From assembly GCF_003062295.1 (NCBI RefSeq), contig NZ_PYCN01000034.1:1-53835 (forward strand): DNA of 53,835 nt, written 5' to 3'. Both the position numbers and the translations under genes were made by a program. Positions 25,222 through 35,894 of this stretch are shown here, in pieces. Positions within the stretch are counted from its first letter, which is position 1. Every line of letters begins with the position of its first letter. The notes below the pieces were generated by a model that had not been told where the DNA came from, did no database searches, and saw nothing but the letters and a program-made list of their open reading frames with translations. The stretch is from Bradyrhizobium algeriense. Lineage in GTDB: Bacteria > Pseudomonadota > Alphaproteobacteria > Rhizobiales > Xanthobacteraceae.

Positions 25222-25647
25222 CTATGCCTCGCTGCTGTCCTTGCTGACCAGATTGGCGGCGGCGCCGCGTTCGGTCATCTCGCTCTTCAATTGCTCGAAG
25301 CGCCGGCGTGCGTCGCTTTCGCGATCGTCCACCATCTGGATCGCGGCTTCCCTCGACATCGGGCCGGAGACGATCGGAGCGGAATTCTCCCCGATGGTCT
25401 CGTCGACATAGTAGTCGCCATTCTCAAGGCGGACCGTCCACTTGAAACGGATCGAGGCCATCGGCCCCGGACCGTGCCTGGAGTAACCGTGAGCCTCGAT
25501 CGGCGAAGGGGTCACTGGGATTGGTGGAGGGGCCACCGGCCCATGCTCCGCGACCACGGGTTTATCGGGCTCGCGGTGGCTCTCCGGTCGGTCGAGAATG
25601 CTGGCGATGGCCGCCAGCGCGTTGTCGGTCGGGTCGCTCTGAGTCAC
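25222..25647 (-). CDS. hypothetical protein
   Basis: A 141-residue soluble protein without a signal peptide. Residues 35-50 are Pro-rich. Residues 60-125 form a compact part (FKWTVRLENGDYYVDETIGENS, then a charged helix with DDRESDARRRFEQLKSEM). I do not recognise a family. It lies between a plus-strand DUF1993 gene and the amidase. Confidence 0.6.
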   Translation of the reverse strand: MTQSDPTDNALAAIASILDRPESHREPDKPVVAEHGPVAPPPIPVTPSPIEAHGYSRHGPGPMASIRFKWTVRLENGDYYVDETIGENSAPIVSGPMSREAAIQMVDDRESDARRRFEQLKSEMTERGAAANLVSKDSSEA

Positions 25648-25768
25648 GATTCAGCCTCCGGATCGGGGCGTCGTAAGCAGAATCAATGTCCCCGTTGCCG
25701 CCCCGTGTCTTCCCTCGTTACCGAATAAGGCTGCGCCTTGTCCATCCGTGGCGCTTTTGGGGCGGAGT

Positions 25769-27193
25769 TTAAGCACACACCGGCGGTATTCTGTTCTTCC
25801 AGGGCCGCTCCTGTTCGAGCTGCCCCGCCAGCCGGAACAGGGTCGCCTCATCGCCGAACCGGGCCGAGAACATCATGCCGAGCGGCAATCCTGCCTTGTT
25901 CCACGCCAGCGGCACCGACATCGCCGGCTGTCCGGACATATTGAACATGGCGGTCCCCGGCATATAGCGGCGCAGGATCGGAGCAATATGCGACAGATCC
26001 TCCGACATGGTGTTGAGTTCGCCGATGCGCAGCGGCGGCGAGCACAATGTCGGGCTCAGGAAGACGTCGCAGCTCTCGAAGAAGGCGGCAAGCGAGCGCG
26101 AAATCTGGAAGGCTGCGAGCTGGGCGGCGACGTAATCGGTCGCGGCGGTCTTTTGCGCGTTGTGAGCGAACGCCAGCGTCAATATCTCGAAATCGTTTTC
26201 CGTTGCGGTGCGCCCGAGCCTCTGCTCGATCAGCCGTACCGTCAACGCGGTGTTGCCGCCGACGATGGTGGTCATGGCGGCGGCCGGATCAGCGGCAAGC
26301 ACTGGCGCCCGTTCCTCGACGTGATGGCCGAGGCCCGCCAGAAGGCCCGCAATCCCGCGTACGGCCGCCGCGATTTCCGGATCGATAGCGTCGCCATACG
26401 GCGATTTGTCGGTGAAGGCGATGCGGAGCTTACCCGGATCGCGGCCGACTTCCTGCGAAAACGGCCGTTCCGGCGGCGGCGCCATGTAGGGGCTCGAAGG
26501 CTCGGGACCGTGGATCGCGTCCATCATGACAGCGCTGTCGCGTACGCTGATGCTCACGACGTGGCCGCAGGAGAAGCCACCCCAGCCTTCGCCGCGATCG
26601 GGGCCGAGTGGATTACGCGCCCGGGTCGGCTTCAAGCCGAACACGCCGGACGCGGAGGCGGGGATCCGGATCGAGCCGCCGCCATCGCTGGCATGCGCGA
26701 CAGGGAGGATGCGGGCGGCAACGGCCGCTGCCGCGCCACCCGACGACCCACCGGAAGAATGCTCGAGATTCCAGGGATTGCGGGTCGGCCCGTGCAGGCG
26801 CGACTCCGTCGTCGGCATCAGGCCGAATTCGGGACTGGAGCTCTTGCCGAAGATCGAGACGCCAGTATCGAGAAAGCGCTGCGCCAGCGTGCCGCTGTGG
26901 TCGGCCACAAAGTCCTTCAGGACCGTGGCGCCGGAGGTCGTGCGCGTGCCCTCCAGGAGGTCGAGGTCCTTCAGGAAGAACGGTACGCCGGTAAAGGGGC
27001 CGTCGGGCAGCCCGCGCTCGATCTGGCGTTCGGCATAGTCGTAATGCTTTACCACGACCGCGTTGATCTGCGGATCGACCTTCGCGGTACGGGCGATGGC
27101 CTCGTCGAGCAATTCCCTGGCCGCGACTTCTTTCTTCCGAACCAGTTCGGCAAGGCCGACCGCGTCGTAATTGCCGTATTCCTTGAAGGCCAT
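25769..27193 (-). CDS. amidase (amidase signature family)
   Basis: A 474-residue amidase that hydrolyses an amide to acid and ammonia. The signature region SSGGSSGGAAAAVAA with DGGGSIRIPAS supplies the cis-Ser and the nucleophilic Ser; the catalytic Lys is in FGKSSSPEFG. The length is normal. It is the last gene of a minus-strand unit headed by a sugar-type ABC transporter and a 2-hydroxyacid dehydrogenase, 67 bases after the latter. The substrate may be the compound imported by the transporter. Aryl or indole amides and ureido compounds are all possible. Confidence 0.88.
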   Translation of the reverse strand: MAFKEYGNYDAVGLAELVRKKEVAARELLDEAIARTAKVDPQINAVVVKHYDYAERQIERGLPDGPFTGVPFFLKDLDLLEGTRTTSGATVLKDFVADHSGTLAQRFLDTGVSIFGKSSSPEFGLMPTTESRLHGPTRNPWNLEHSSGGSSGGAAAAVAARILPVAHASDGGGSIRIPASASGVFGLKPTRARNPLGPDRGEGWGGFSCGHVVSISVRDSAVMMDAIHGPEPSSPYMAPPPERPFSQEVGRDPGKLRIAFTDKSPYGDAIDPEIAAAVRGIAGLLAGLGHHVEERAPVLAADPAAAMTTIVGGNTALTVRLIEQRLGRTATENDFEILTLAFAHNAQKTAATDYVAAQLAAFQISRSLAAFFESCDVFLSPTLCSPPLRIGELNTMSEDLSHIAPILRRYMPGTAMFNMSGQPAMSVPLAWNKAGLPLGMMFSARFGDEATLFRLAGQLEQERPWKNRIPPVCA

Positions 27194-27260
27194 GCTGATA
27201 CCTCGCTTGCCGACTGGTCGGTGGACCGGCCGCGCCCGGGGTCATTGACTTGCGGGCGAT

Positions 27261-28250
27261 TTAGCCGAGCACATCCTGATTGATCACGTTCTGGCGCACG
27301 GGTTCGCCATCCAGCACGCTCAGAATGTTGCGGGCGGTCTGCTCGCTCATCCGGTCGACGGCTTCCACCGTGACGCCTGCGACATGCGGCGCCATGATGA
27401 CGTTCGGCAGGGCGAGCAATGCCTGACCGGCCGGCGGGGGCTCCTGCGCGAAGACGTCGAGGCCCGCGCCGGCAAGCTTGCCGGAGACCAACGCGGCGTG
27501 CAGGGCGGCCTCGTCGACGATTCCGCCGCGCGCCGTGTTGATCAGATAGGCTGATGGCTTCAGCCGCTTCAACCTGTCAGCATTGAACATGCCGACCGTC
27601 TCCGGATTCTTCGGGCAATGGATGCTGACGAAGTCGGCACGCGGCAGCGCGGCGTTGAGGTCGGCGATCGGATCGCAACCGGCGGCCTTGATGTCGGCGG
27701 CAGGCTTGTAGGGGTCGAAAACCAGGACGCTCATTTCCATCGCAAGGCAGCGCTTGGCGGTGCGGGTGCCGATGCGGCCAAAGCCTATGATCAGAACCGT
27801 CTTGCCGAAGAGGTCATAGGGCAGCATTCCCAACCGGTCGGCCCACTTGTCGTCCCTGACAAGCGAATGCATTTCCGTCGCGCGCTTGGCGAGCGTCAGC
27901 ATCATGAACAGGGCATGTTCGGCGACGGACGGCGAATTGGCGGTGCCCGCCACCATCAGCGGGACCTTGCGGCGGCTGAGCGCGGGAACGTCGACGGCGT
28001 CGAACCCGACGCCGATCCGGGTCACCACCAGCATGTCTTTCGAGGCTTCGAGCTCGGGCTCGCCGAAGCGGGTGCCGCCGAGGGCGACGCCATGAACCGG
28101 CGCATGCTCCTTCAGCTTGGCTTCGAAATCCTTCTGCGAAATCATGTTGGGGAATTCGACAAGTTCGATGTCGTCCCGCGCGTGAAGTAGCGCTCTTCCC
28201 GGTTGCGACATCGATTCCGTGATGAAGATTTTCTTCTTGTTGGTAGCCAT
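27261..28250 (-). CDS. D-isomer specific 2-hydroxyacid dehydrogenase
   Basis: A 329-residue NAD(P)-dependent dehydrogenase. The Rossmann motif is IIGFGRIGTRTAKR, the family signature runs NTARGGIVDEAAL, and the catalytic Arg, Glu and His occur in order (INTARGG, AQEPPP, MAPHVAGVT). It would interconvert a 2-keto acid and a D-hydroxy acid such as glyoxylate/glycolate or phosphoglycerate-like substrates. It follows the ABC ATPase gene after 30 bases, so it is probably in the same operon. Confidence 0.88.
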   Translation of the reverse strand: MATNKKKIFITESMSQPGRALLHARDDIELVEFPNMISQKDFEAKLKEHAPVHGVALGGTRFGEPELEASKDMLVVTRIGVGFDAVDVPALSRRKVPLMVAGTANSPSVAEHALFMMLTLAKRATEMHSLVRDDKWADRLGMLPYDLFGKTVLIIGFGRIGTRTAKRCLAMEMSVLVFDPYKPAADIKAAGCDPIADLNAALPRADFVSIHCPKNPETVGMFNADRLKRLKPSAYLINTARGGIVDEAALHAALVSGKLAGAGLDVFAQEPPPAGQALLALPNVIMAPHVAGVTVEAVDRMSEQTARNILSVLDGEPVRQNVINQDVLG

Positions 28251-28280
28251 TCCCTGCCCTTAGGTCTCGCTGCTGCGCCG

Positions 28281-29381
<1,101 letters not shown>

Positions 29382-29385
29382 GAGA

Positions 29386-30297
29386 TCAACCCTTTGTCGC
29401 ACCGGCGGTCAGGCCGGCAATGTAATAGTCCATCAGGAAAGCGTAGATGATGAGCGGAGGCGCTGCGCCGAGCAGGGCGCCGGTCATGATCTGTCCCCAG
29501 TTGAAAACGTCGCCCTTGATCAACGTGGTGATGATGCCGACCGGCATCACGAGCTGGTCGGTCGAAGTCGTGAACACGAGGGGATAGAGGAACTGCGCCC
29601 ATGACACCGTGAAGGCGAAGATCGTCGCGGCAATAATGCCGGGAAAGGCAACCGGAATGAAGATGCGAGTCAGGGTCTGAATCCATGACGCGCCATCGAT
29701 GATGGCGGCCTCATCGAGTTCTTTCGGGATCGAAGCGAAGTAGCCGATCATGATCCAGGTGCAGAACGGCACCGTCAGGGTCGGATAGAGAATAAGCAGC
29801 ACGTACCATTTGTTGATGAGCTGGATGCCGGTCCAATCGCCGATCACCGCGAACATCTTGAAGAGCGGGATGAAGAGCAGTGTCTCGGGAATGAGATAGG
29901 TCAGGAAGACGCCGGTGGCGAGAACCGTAGAACCCCAGAACCGCATCCGCGCCAGCGCGAATGCAGCCGGCACCGAGATCAGCATGGTGATCGTAACGAC
30001 GAAGATCGAGACGATCGCTGAGTTCCAGAAGAAGCGCAGAAACTGGTTCGAGGTCAGCAGACCGACATAGTTATCGAGCGTTGGGTGGAACACCCACCAC
30101 GGATTGGTCGCGGCCGAAATCTCCGCGCTGCTCTTCAATGACGTGATGAGCATGTAGATCGGCGGCGTCAGCGAGAAGATCGCGAAGATCACCAGGAAGA
30201 AATACGACCAGCGCAGTGCCCAGGTCCGGTCGCGGCTCATGCTGCCGTATTTGACCTTGCGGGTCGGCGCGGCCTTGTCGATTGTTACAGTTGTCAT
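29386..30297 (-). CDS. ABC transporter permease, MalG type
   Basis: A 303-residue inner-membrane permease with six predicted spans and the EAA motif region (PKELDEAAIIDGASWIQTLTRIFIP), which contacts the ATPase. It overlaps the upstream permease gene by one base. It forms the transport channel with the MalF-type partner. Confidence 0.92.
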   Translation of the reverse strand: MTTVTIDKAAPTRKVKYGSMSRDRTWALRWSYFFLVIFAIFSLTPPIYMLITSLKSSAEISAATNPWWVFHPTLDNYVGLLTSNQFLRFFWNSAIVSIFVVTITMLISVPAAFALARMRFWGSTVLATGVFLTYLIPETLLFIPLFKMFAVIGDWTGIQLINKWYVLLILYPTLTVPFCTWIMIGYFASIPKELDEAAIIDGASWIQTLTRIFIPVAFPGIIAATIFAFTVSWAQFLYPLVFTTSTDQLVMPVGIITTLIKGDVFNWGQIMTGALLGAAPPLIIYAFLMDYYIAGLTAGATKG

Positions 30298-31232
30298 CAG
30301 GCTTCATTCCCGCGTTTGTTGACGTCGCGCAGGATGAAGATCGCCGCGACCGCCAGGATCGGCACCATGAAGAGGGATACGCTGGCGCCCAGCGGTATAT
30401 CGCTGCCCTCGATTCCGATGCGGAACGCCCACGTCGCGAAGATATGGGTGTGGTCGAGCGGGCCGCCCGCGGTCAGGATGCGCACGATGTCAAAATTGGC
30501 GAACGTCACGATCAGTGAGAACAGCGTGGTAATCGCGATGATGTTTCGCATCATCGGCAGCGTGACGTACCAGATGCGCTGCCACCAATTGGCGCCGTCG
30601 ATGGCGGCGGCCTCGTAGAGCTGTTCCGGTACGGATTTCAGCGCCGCCAGATACATGATCATGAAGAACGGTGCGCCGACCCAGATGTTGACGAGAATGA
30701 CCGAGAAGCGCGCCCACATGGCATCGCCGGTCCAGGGGATCGGTCCGATGCCGAAGAATGAGAGCGTGTAGTTGAACGCGCTGTAGGAGGGGTCGAACAG
30801 CCACAGCCAGGCGAGCGTGCTCATCGCCGGGGGGATTACCCACGGTACCAGCAGCATGCCGCGCCATTTGCGCTGGCCCTTGGCCGGTATGTTGTGAACG
30901 AAATGCGCAATGATAAAGCCCAGCAGCGCCTTGAAGATGACGGCTGTGATCGCGAAGATGCAGGATTGCTTCACGACGAGCCAGAACGTCTCGCGCTTGA
31001 ACAGGAATTCGAAGTTGCTGAGCCCGACGAATCGCTGCATCGACTTGTTCAACGTCGCCAGATGCAGCGCGTAGAATGCCGGATAGATCACAAGGGTCGC
31101 GATCAGGAGGATCAGCGGCAGCGTCATCAGGAACGCCACAGTCGATTTGCGCTTGAGCATACGGTGCAGGCTGCCGCGTTTGCGCGCGGCCTGCGCGGCG
31201 GCCCGGTTCGACTGCAATACGACGTCAGCCAT
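30297..31232 (-). CDS. ABC transporter permease, MalF type
   Basis: A 311-residue inner-membrane permease with a cytoplasmic N-terminus and six predicted spans. The EAA region reads PEQLYEAAAIDGANWWQRIWYVTLP. It is the first permease after the binding protein, which lies 100 bases upstream on the same strand. Confidence 0.92.
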   Translation of the reverse strand: MADVVLQSNRAAAQAARKRGSLHRMLKRKSTVAFLMTLPLILLIATLVIYPAFYALHLATLNKSMQRFVGLSNFEFLFKRETFWLVVKQSCIFAITAVIFKALLGFIIAHFVHNIPAKGQRKWRGMLLVPWVIPPAMSTLAWLWLFDPSYSAFNYTLSFFGIGPIPWTGDAMWARFSVILVNIWVGAPFFMIMYLAALKSVPEQLYEAAAIDGANWWQRIWYVTLPMMRNIIAITTLFSLIVTFANFDIVRILTAGGPLDHTHIFATWAFRIGIEGSDIPLGASVSLFMVPILAVAAIFILRDVNKRGNEA

Positions 31233-31332
31233 GCTGTGTTTTCATCCCTGTAACGTTTCGCCGGGTCCGCGATTGAAGAAGGATACGGAATGGCGGCCTG
31301 CGATCAGGCAGGCCGCCATGGTATCTCGTCCG

Positions 31333-32673
31333 TCAGCTCCGCATGAAGCCTTCGCACTCGCCTTCAGCCCAGGCGAGCACCTTTTCCATCGCTTCGCCCT
31401 GGTGATAACGCAGGCACATCTTGGTCAGGGTCGCCTGCGTATAGATCTGCTGTGCGATCTTCGGCGGGGCGGGCGCCGCGGCGATCGAAAGCGTCTGGTG
31501 GTTGTGCGGGTTCGGATAGTGGTAGAGCGTGCCCTTGGGCGGCACTTCCTCCTGCCAGACCTTGAGCGTGGTCAGTTTCTCGTAGCAGGGCAGGTCGTAG
31601 CCGCCGCTCGCCACCACCATCTTCTCGATCGCGTCGGGCTGCGAAAGCGCCCTGAGCAAGCTCTTGGCCGCTTCCTTGTTCTTGGAGAACGACCAGGTGC
31701 CCCAGAAATAGGGCAGATAAGGTGCGAAGCGGCCCTTGGGCCCCGCCGGGAAGCCGTGGGTCCAGCACTGCTCGGCCACCTGCGGCGCGTCGCGCTTGGC
31801 GACCGCCCAGGCGCTTGGCGGGTTCATGATCAAGGCACCCCTGCCGGAGACCAACCATTTGTTGTTGGAGGCATCGTCCCAAGCGCCGACATCAGGCGGC
31901 AGGAAGGAGATCAGCTTCTTGTAGAACTCCAGTGACTGGCGCACCGCGTCAGTCTTCACCGTGACGTTGCCCTTCTCATCGACGAGGGCTGCGCCGAACG
32001 ACTGGAAGATCGCGCCTGCCGTATCGACATTGTCGGTGGTCTCGCCGAGACCGATGCCGAAGGGAACGCCGCCCTTCTGGCAGGCTTCCGCAGCCTTCAG
32101 GAAGGTATCCAGGGTCCAGCTATCGGCCTTCGGCGGAGCGCCTGCCGGATACAGTGCCTGCACGTCGATGCCGGCATGCTGCTTCATCAGGTCGATGCGC
32201 GAGCAGGGACCCTTGATCTGGCTGCCAACGCTCGAAGGCACCGCGAGCCATTTGCCTTTGGACTGGCCGAGATATTTCACGGTACCGTTGGGTTCGCCGT
32301 TCTGCTTGATGAGACCTTCCACGACGTCATTCATGGGTTCCAGCAGCTCGGCCTGCGCATGCGGCCACCAGGTCTGCATGGCCATAATGTCGTGACCGGA
32401 CCTGGCCTGCGCTTCGGCGGCGATGGTGAGTATGAGCTTGTTACCCTGGCTCGGGATGTAGTCGATCTGAACCTCGACCTTCTCCTTCTCGGCCCAGGCA
32501 TAGACGATATCGGTGGACGCCTTGTTGGCGCCGGGAACCCAGTGGTCCCAGAAGCCGATCGAGAGCTTGCCGGCGGCATTGGCGCCGCGCACATAAGGTG
32601 CGGTTATGAGTGCAGCGGATGATAGCGCGGTCGCAGCAACGAATTGTCGGCGAGAAAGCTTCTTGCGTAGCAT
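31333..32673 (-). CDS. Tat-exported extracellular solute-binding protein
   Basis: A 446-residue family 1 binding protein. The N-terminus has a twin-arginine signal (LSRRQFVAATALSSAAL) ending near RGANA, so it is exported folded. The mature part has the WDHWVPGANKASTDIVYAWAEKEKVEV opening typical of sugar and polyol binding proteins. GGGGAG lies before the ATG. It heads an operon with two permeases, an ATPase, a hydroxyacid dehydrogenase and an amidase. The ligand is unknown. Confidence 0.9.
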   Translation of the reverse strand: MLRKKLSRRQFVAATALSSAALITAPYVRGANAAGKLSIGFWDHWVPGANKASTDIVYAWAEKEKVEVQIDYIPSQGNKLILTIAAEAQARSGHDIMAMQTWWPHAQAELLEPMNDVVEGLIKQNGEPNGTVKYLGQSKGKWLAVPSSVGSQIKGPCSRIDLMKQHAGIDVQALYPAGAPPKADSWTLDTFLKAAEACQKGGVPFGIGLGETTDNVDTAGAIFQSFGAALVDEKGNVTVKTDAVRQSLEFYKKLISFLPPDVGAWDDASNNKWLVSGRGALIMNPPSAWAVAKRDAPQVAEQCWTHGFPAGPKGRFAPYLPYFWGTWSFSKNKEAAKSLLRALSQPDAIEKMVVASGGYDLPCYEKLTTLKVWQEEVPPKGTLYHYPNPHNHQTLSIAAAPAPPKIAQQIYTQATLTKMCLRYHQGEAMEKVLAWAEGECEGFMRS

Positions 32674-33161
32674 GACGTCTCCCCTTTGCTGAGCCAGATT
32701 TTGCTTCTTGTTTTTCGTCTCCGTCTGGAGTGGAGCCGCAAGCAGACGGCGGCCAGCGGAGATTTTTGTAATTCGATCAGACCAGAATTGTTCGCGCCTG
32801 TCGAGAATACACAGCTTCTGCAGTCATTGAACTAACGTTGCGTGGAAATTCCGGGCGGCGGGAGCGACGATGTCGTATCGTCGGGATCGTCAATAATTGA
32901 CGCGGCAATATTGAATTGACGCGGCAATATTGCGGCGCACACTTTGCTGCCGGTCCTGGTGCAGGGTGTACGATTGCGCCGCGGTCCAAACGATGGCGCG
33001 TGCAACTGCTTCACCCCGAAGATGTTTCCTGCCGTGGAACCATGCAGCGCAACGGTGGACGAGTTCGGGGCGGAAACGATAGTTTAGGCGGCGAAGGATT
33101 CTGGCGCGCCCTGTGAATGGCGCGCGCGGCACGTTTCTCGATCGACTATGGAGACCAGACA
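32674..33161. other. long intergenic region with AT-rich tandem repeat
   Basis: Between the divergent binding protein and Spy-like genes there is no supported gene. It holds the tandem repeat at 32895-32932 and presumably the two promoters. Short frames around 32990-33116 lack starts or motifs. Confidence 0.5.
32895..32932. repeat. two perfect 19-bp tandem copies
   Basis: AATTGACGCGGCAATATTG occurs twice in direct succession (32895-32913 and 32914-32932). Each copy contains the palindrome CAATATTG and a TTGACG box. The spacing of about two helical turns would suit a regulator binding on one face of the DNA. Confidence 0.85.
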
Positions 33162-33959
33162 ATGACCCGTCCTCAGCAGATTGCGCCGACAACGTCGCGA
33201 TTGCTTTTTGCGCTTGGCGTCATCCTCATGCTGGCCCTTGGCGCATCTGCGACAGCGAACGCGCAGGGGTTGGTGCAGGGCGTGCAGCAGGGCGCGCGCG
33301 AGGGCAACAAGGCTGCCGGTCCGGTCGGCGGCGTGTTGGGCGGCGCGATCGGCGGTGTCGTCGGCGTGGTCAGCGGCGTTACCGGCGTCCTGACCGGGGG
33401 CAATAACAAAGGCGGACAGGCGCCGGCGGCAAAGGATGCCAAGCAGGGCGAGACTTCCAAGCAGGGTGAGGCCTCCAAACAAGGCGAGCCGTCCAAGCAG
33501 GGTGACACGTCGAAGCCGGCGAAGGGGACCAAGGCTGCGAAGGCCGCCAAGCAGCAACAGCAGCAGCAGGCCGCCGTCCTCACCCAGGCCGGCGCGCCGC
33601 AACTGACGGCCGAACAGATCGTCGCCAACAGCGACGCCAATATCGAGCGGATCAAGAAGGAGCTAAACCTCACGCCCGAACAGGAAAAGCATTGGGCCGG
33701 GTTCAACAGTGCGATGCACTATCTCGGTCACAACGGCGCCGATCGCCTCAATCTGCGTGTGGCGCGCGCCAAGCGCGATCCCCCCGATGACATTATCGAG
33801 CAGATGCGCAATGAGGCTCAGTTTCTCAACGACCGCGCCGTCGATCAGCGCAACGTGGCCGATGCGGCCGAGCCTTTATTCACCAGTCTGAACGACAAGC
33901 AAAAGGCGGTCTTCATTCAGGAAATGGTCAATCTTAGCCACGAGCGCGGGCTCGACTAG
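33162..33959 (+). CDS. Spy/CpxP-like periplasmic protein
   Basis: A 265-residue exported protein. Residues 1-35 carry a signal peptide ending NAQG. A Gly-rich stretch (about 45-82) resembles a glycine-zipper, followed by four copies of a KQGE(T/A/P)S-type hexapeptide and a Lys/Ala linker ending in a run of Gln. The C-terminal 100 residues match the LTXXQ type (LNLTPEQEKHWAGFNSAM, LNDKQKAVFIQEM), which in Spy and CpxP binds unfolded periplasmic proteins. The start at 33162 has GGAG nine bases upstream. Confidence 0.75.
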   Translation: MTRPQQIAPTTSRLLFALGVILMLALGASATANAQGLVQGVQQGAREGNKAAGPVGGVLGGAIGGVVGVVSGVTGVLTGGNNKGGQAPAAKDAKQGETSKQGEASKQGEPSKQGDTSKPAKGTKAAKAAKQQQQQQAAVLTQAGAPQLTAEQIVANSDANIERIKKELNLTPEQEKHWAGFNSAMHYLGHNGADRLNLRVARAKRDPPDDIIEQMRNEAQFLNDRAVDQRNVADAAEPLFTSLNDKQKAVFIQEMVNLSHERGLD

Positions 33960-34280
33960 CAGCGGGCTCCGCCGGGACGAATAGCCGGGTACGCATGCCC
34001 TGGGGTAGGTTAAAAGGCGCGGCACCCGGCTACTCTGCCGCAGCGGCGCGGCTCCTCCAATCTCATTCCAATGATGATGAAACCCTGACGGACTCGCGCC
34101 TTAGTAATGGCTGACTTGCGGCGTTGTCGGGAACCTCACTCTTTGACGGGCAGTGTGGCATATCGACATCAACATCAACATCAACATCAACATCAACATC
34201 AGGTGGGCTTTGGCCACGGCACTCAACCCGGCCGGGACGGACCGGCCGAATTGACTTAGACCCGCGATGAGAACGGGGTC
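33960..34280. other. intergenic with microsatellite and GC hairpin
   Basis: No gene is supported here. The stretch contains the ACATCA array (34166-34201) and a CGGCC/GGCCG-type self-complementary element near 34230-34251. Confidence 0.5.
34166..34201. repeat. hexanucleotide microsatellite (ACATCA)6
   Basis: Six perfect copies of ACATCA in a non-coding gap 80 bases past the VOC gene stop. It is likely to be length-variable between strains. Confidence 0.95.
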
Positions 34281-34682
34281 TCAGTTTTTCGGAAAGTTCA
34301 GTTCGACGCCGACGCCATCGGGATCGTAGAGGAAGAACTGCGTATCGCTGGTGCGCGGCACGATGCTCTCGCGGAATTTGACACCCTTCGATTGCAGACG
34401 CTTGCGCATGCCCTCGACATCGGTCGCCGCAAAGGCGATGTGGTCAAGCCGGCCCGTATCTTCGTACTTTTTCTCGGTGCCGCGCACCACGATGCCCTCG
34501 CGGGGCTTGCGCGTGCCCATCAGGTGCACAGTGGCTGCCCCGCCGGAATAGAGCCAGTAGCCGGGAAAATCGAGCGGCGGGCGGTCGCCGTTTTCCAGGC
34601 CCAGCACGTCGCAGTAGAAATCCTTGGTCCGCTCAAGGTCAGATGGTTCGATGGTGTAGTGCTGCAAGCCGCCAAGTCCCAT
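34281..34682 (-). CDS. VOC family (glyoxalase/dioxygenase fold) protein
   Basis: A 133-residue vicinal-oxygen-chelate protein made of two beta-alpha-beta-beta-beta modules (LQHYTIEPSDLERTKDFYCDVLGL and DHIAFAATDVEGMRKRL). Likely metal ligands are His in LQHYTI, His in LDHIAF and Glu in GVELNFP. It is 9 bases past the acyl-CoA dehydrogenase-like gene on the same strand, so both probably act on the same substrate, perhaps an aromatic or a peroxide intermediate. Confidence 0.85.
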   Translation of the reverse strand: MGLGGLQHYTIEPSDLERTKDFYCDVLGLENGDRPPLDFPGYWLYSGGAATVHLMGTRKPREGIVVRGTEKKYEDTGRLDHIAFAATDVEGMRKRLQSKGVKFRESIVPRTSDTQFFLYDPDGVGVELNFPKN

Positions 34683-34691
34683 GGTCGTCTC

Positions 34692-35894
34692 CTAAACAAA
34701 GCTGAGGTCGGCATCGACGCCCATCATCCAGGCGCCGACGGTTTCAAAATGCCTGAGCTGGCCTTGCAGCTGCTGGGTCACGGTATGGATGTCGCGGAAG
34801 CGGCGCTCCAGCGGATGGTTCTCGAAGATCGCGGTGGCGCCTGCGGCATTGTAGGCGAAGTCGACCGCCTCGCGCGCCTTGTGAATGGCGTTTGTGGAGG
34901 CCATGCGGATGTTCATGCGCTGCGCCATGGTGATGGTCGCGCCCGCGGTGATATCTTTCCAGGTATCGGCCATTGACTGCAGCACGTAGCCGCGCGCGGC
35001 CCGGAGATTGACCTCCGCCTGGGCGAGGTTGCTCTGGACCACGGCATTGTCCCGCAACGACTGCCTCGCACCACGCGGTACCTTGTTGCGCATCGTCTCG
35101 ACGAAATTGTCGAGGGCGGTGCGGGCGATCCCGCAGGCGACGCCGGCAAACCCCAACTGGTAACAGGTGTGGTTACTCATGCGGTAGAGCGGGCCGCTCT
35201 CGCGGCATTCCCGGTCGAACTCGCGGGTAATCGAATGGTCGGCGCGCACGAAGAAATCGTTGAGCGCGAACTGGTCGCTGGCGGTGCCGCGCAGGCCAAC
35301 GGTGTTCCAGATGTCGGTCCACTCGACGTCTTCGGAGCGTACCAGCATGGTCCGCTCGAGCGGCATGCCGTTAGCGTCGTGTTTGGGCGAACCGTCAGCG
35401 GCATAGATTGGGCAGTGCGCGCCGAGCCAGGTCGCATGCCGGCCGCCGGATGCAAAGGACCACACGCCGGTCACCCTGTAGCCGCCTTCGCATTCGACTG
35501 CGCGAACCCTGGGGCCGGGTCCCCACGCCAGCACCGCGCGCGGATCGCCGAAGATCGCCTGCGCCACCGGCAGGTCGAGATAGGCTGCCGACATCGCGCA
35601 CCCGCCGGCCTGGCTGAGGCACCAGGCGGTGGAAGCATCAGCTTTGGCGATGGTTTCGATGACGTGGAAAAAAGTTACGGGATCGGTTTCGATCCCGTTG
35701 GTCGAGCGGGGCAACAACAGGCGGAACAATTGCGCGTCGTGCAGCTTGTCGAGCAGCGCGGGCGGCAGTCGGCGCGCGGTCTCGATGTCGTCGGAAGCTG
35801 TCGCGACATCAGGGCGGATGGCCTCGGCCCGGGCGATCATCGCCTGGTCGCCGGCGAGATCTGCAGAGTTTGCAATCGGTGTATTCAAGACCAT
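34692..35894 (-). CDS. acyl-CoA dehydrogenase-fold flavoprotein
   Basis: A 400-residue member of the acyl-CoA dehydrogenase superfamily, closest in form to the group of flavin-dependent monooxygenases (HpaB/DszC-like) rather than fatty-acid enzymes. Seen features are the N-terminal helical part with PPALLDKLHDAQLFRLLLPR, a middle beta part (VRAVECEGGYRVTGVWSFASG) and a C-terminal helical part ending with an R-x2-RDIHTVTQQLQ. The usual catalytic Glu is not obvious. It is the first gene of a two-gene unit with the VOC protein. Confidence 0.82.
   Translation of the reverse strand: MVLNTPIANSADLAGDQAMIARAEAIRPDVATASDDIETARRLPPALLDKLHDAQLFRLLLPRSTNGIETDPVTFFHVIETIAKADASTAWCLSQAGGCAMSAAYLDLPVAQAIFGDPRAVLAWGPGPRVRAVECEGGYRVTGVWSFASGGRHATWLGAHCPIYAADGSPKHDANGMPLERTMLVRSEDVEWTDIWNTVGLRGTASDQFALNDFFVRADHSITREFDRECRESGPLYRMSNHTCYQLGFAGVACGIARTALDNFVETMRNKVPRGARQSLRDNAVVQSNLAQAEVNLRAARGYVLQSMADTWKDITAGATITMAQRMNIRMASTNAIHKAREAVDFAYNAAGATAIFENHPLERRFRDIHTVTQQLQGQLRHFETVGAWMMGVDADLSFV

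Noticed and set aside
25748..27283. 511-codon plus-strand ORF
   Set aside because: It is the antisense shadow of the amidase gene, which has all catalytic motifs; the shadow is rich in Arg and His and has no motif.
34166..34201. Possible CRISPR-like array
   Set aside because: The units are 6 bases with no spacers; it is a simple microsatellite.
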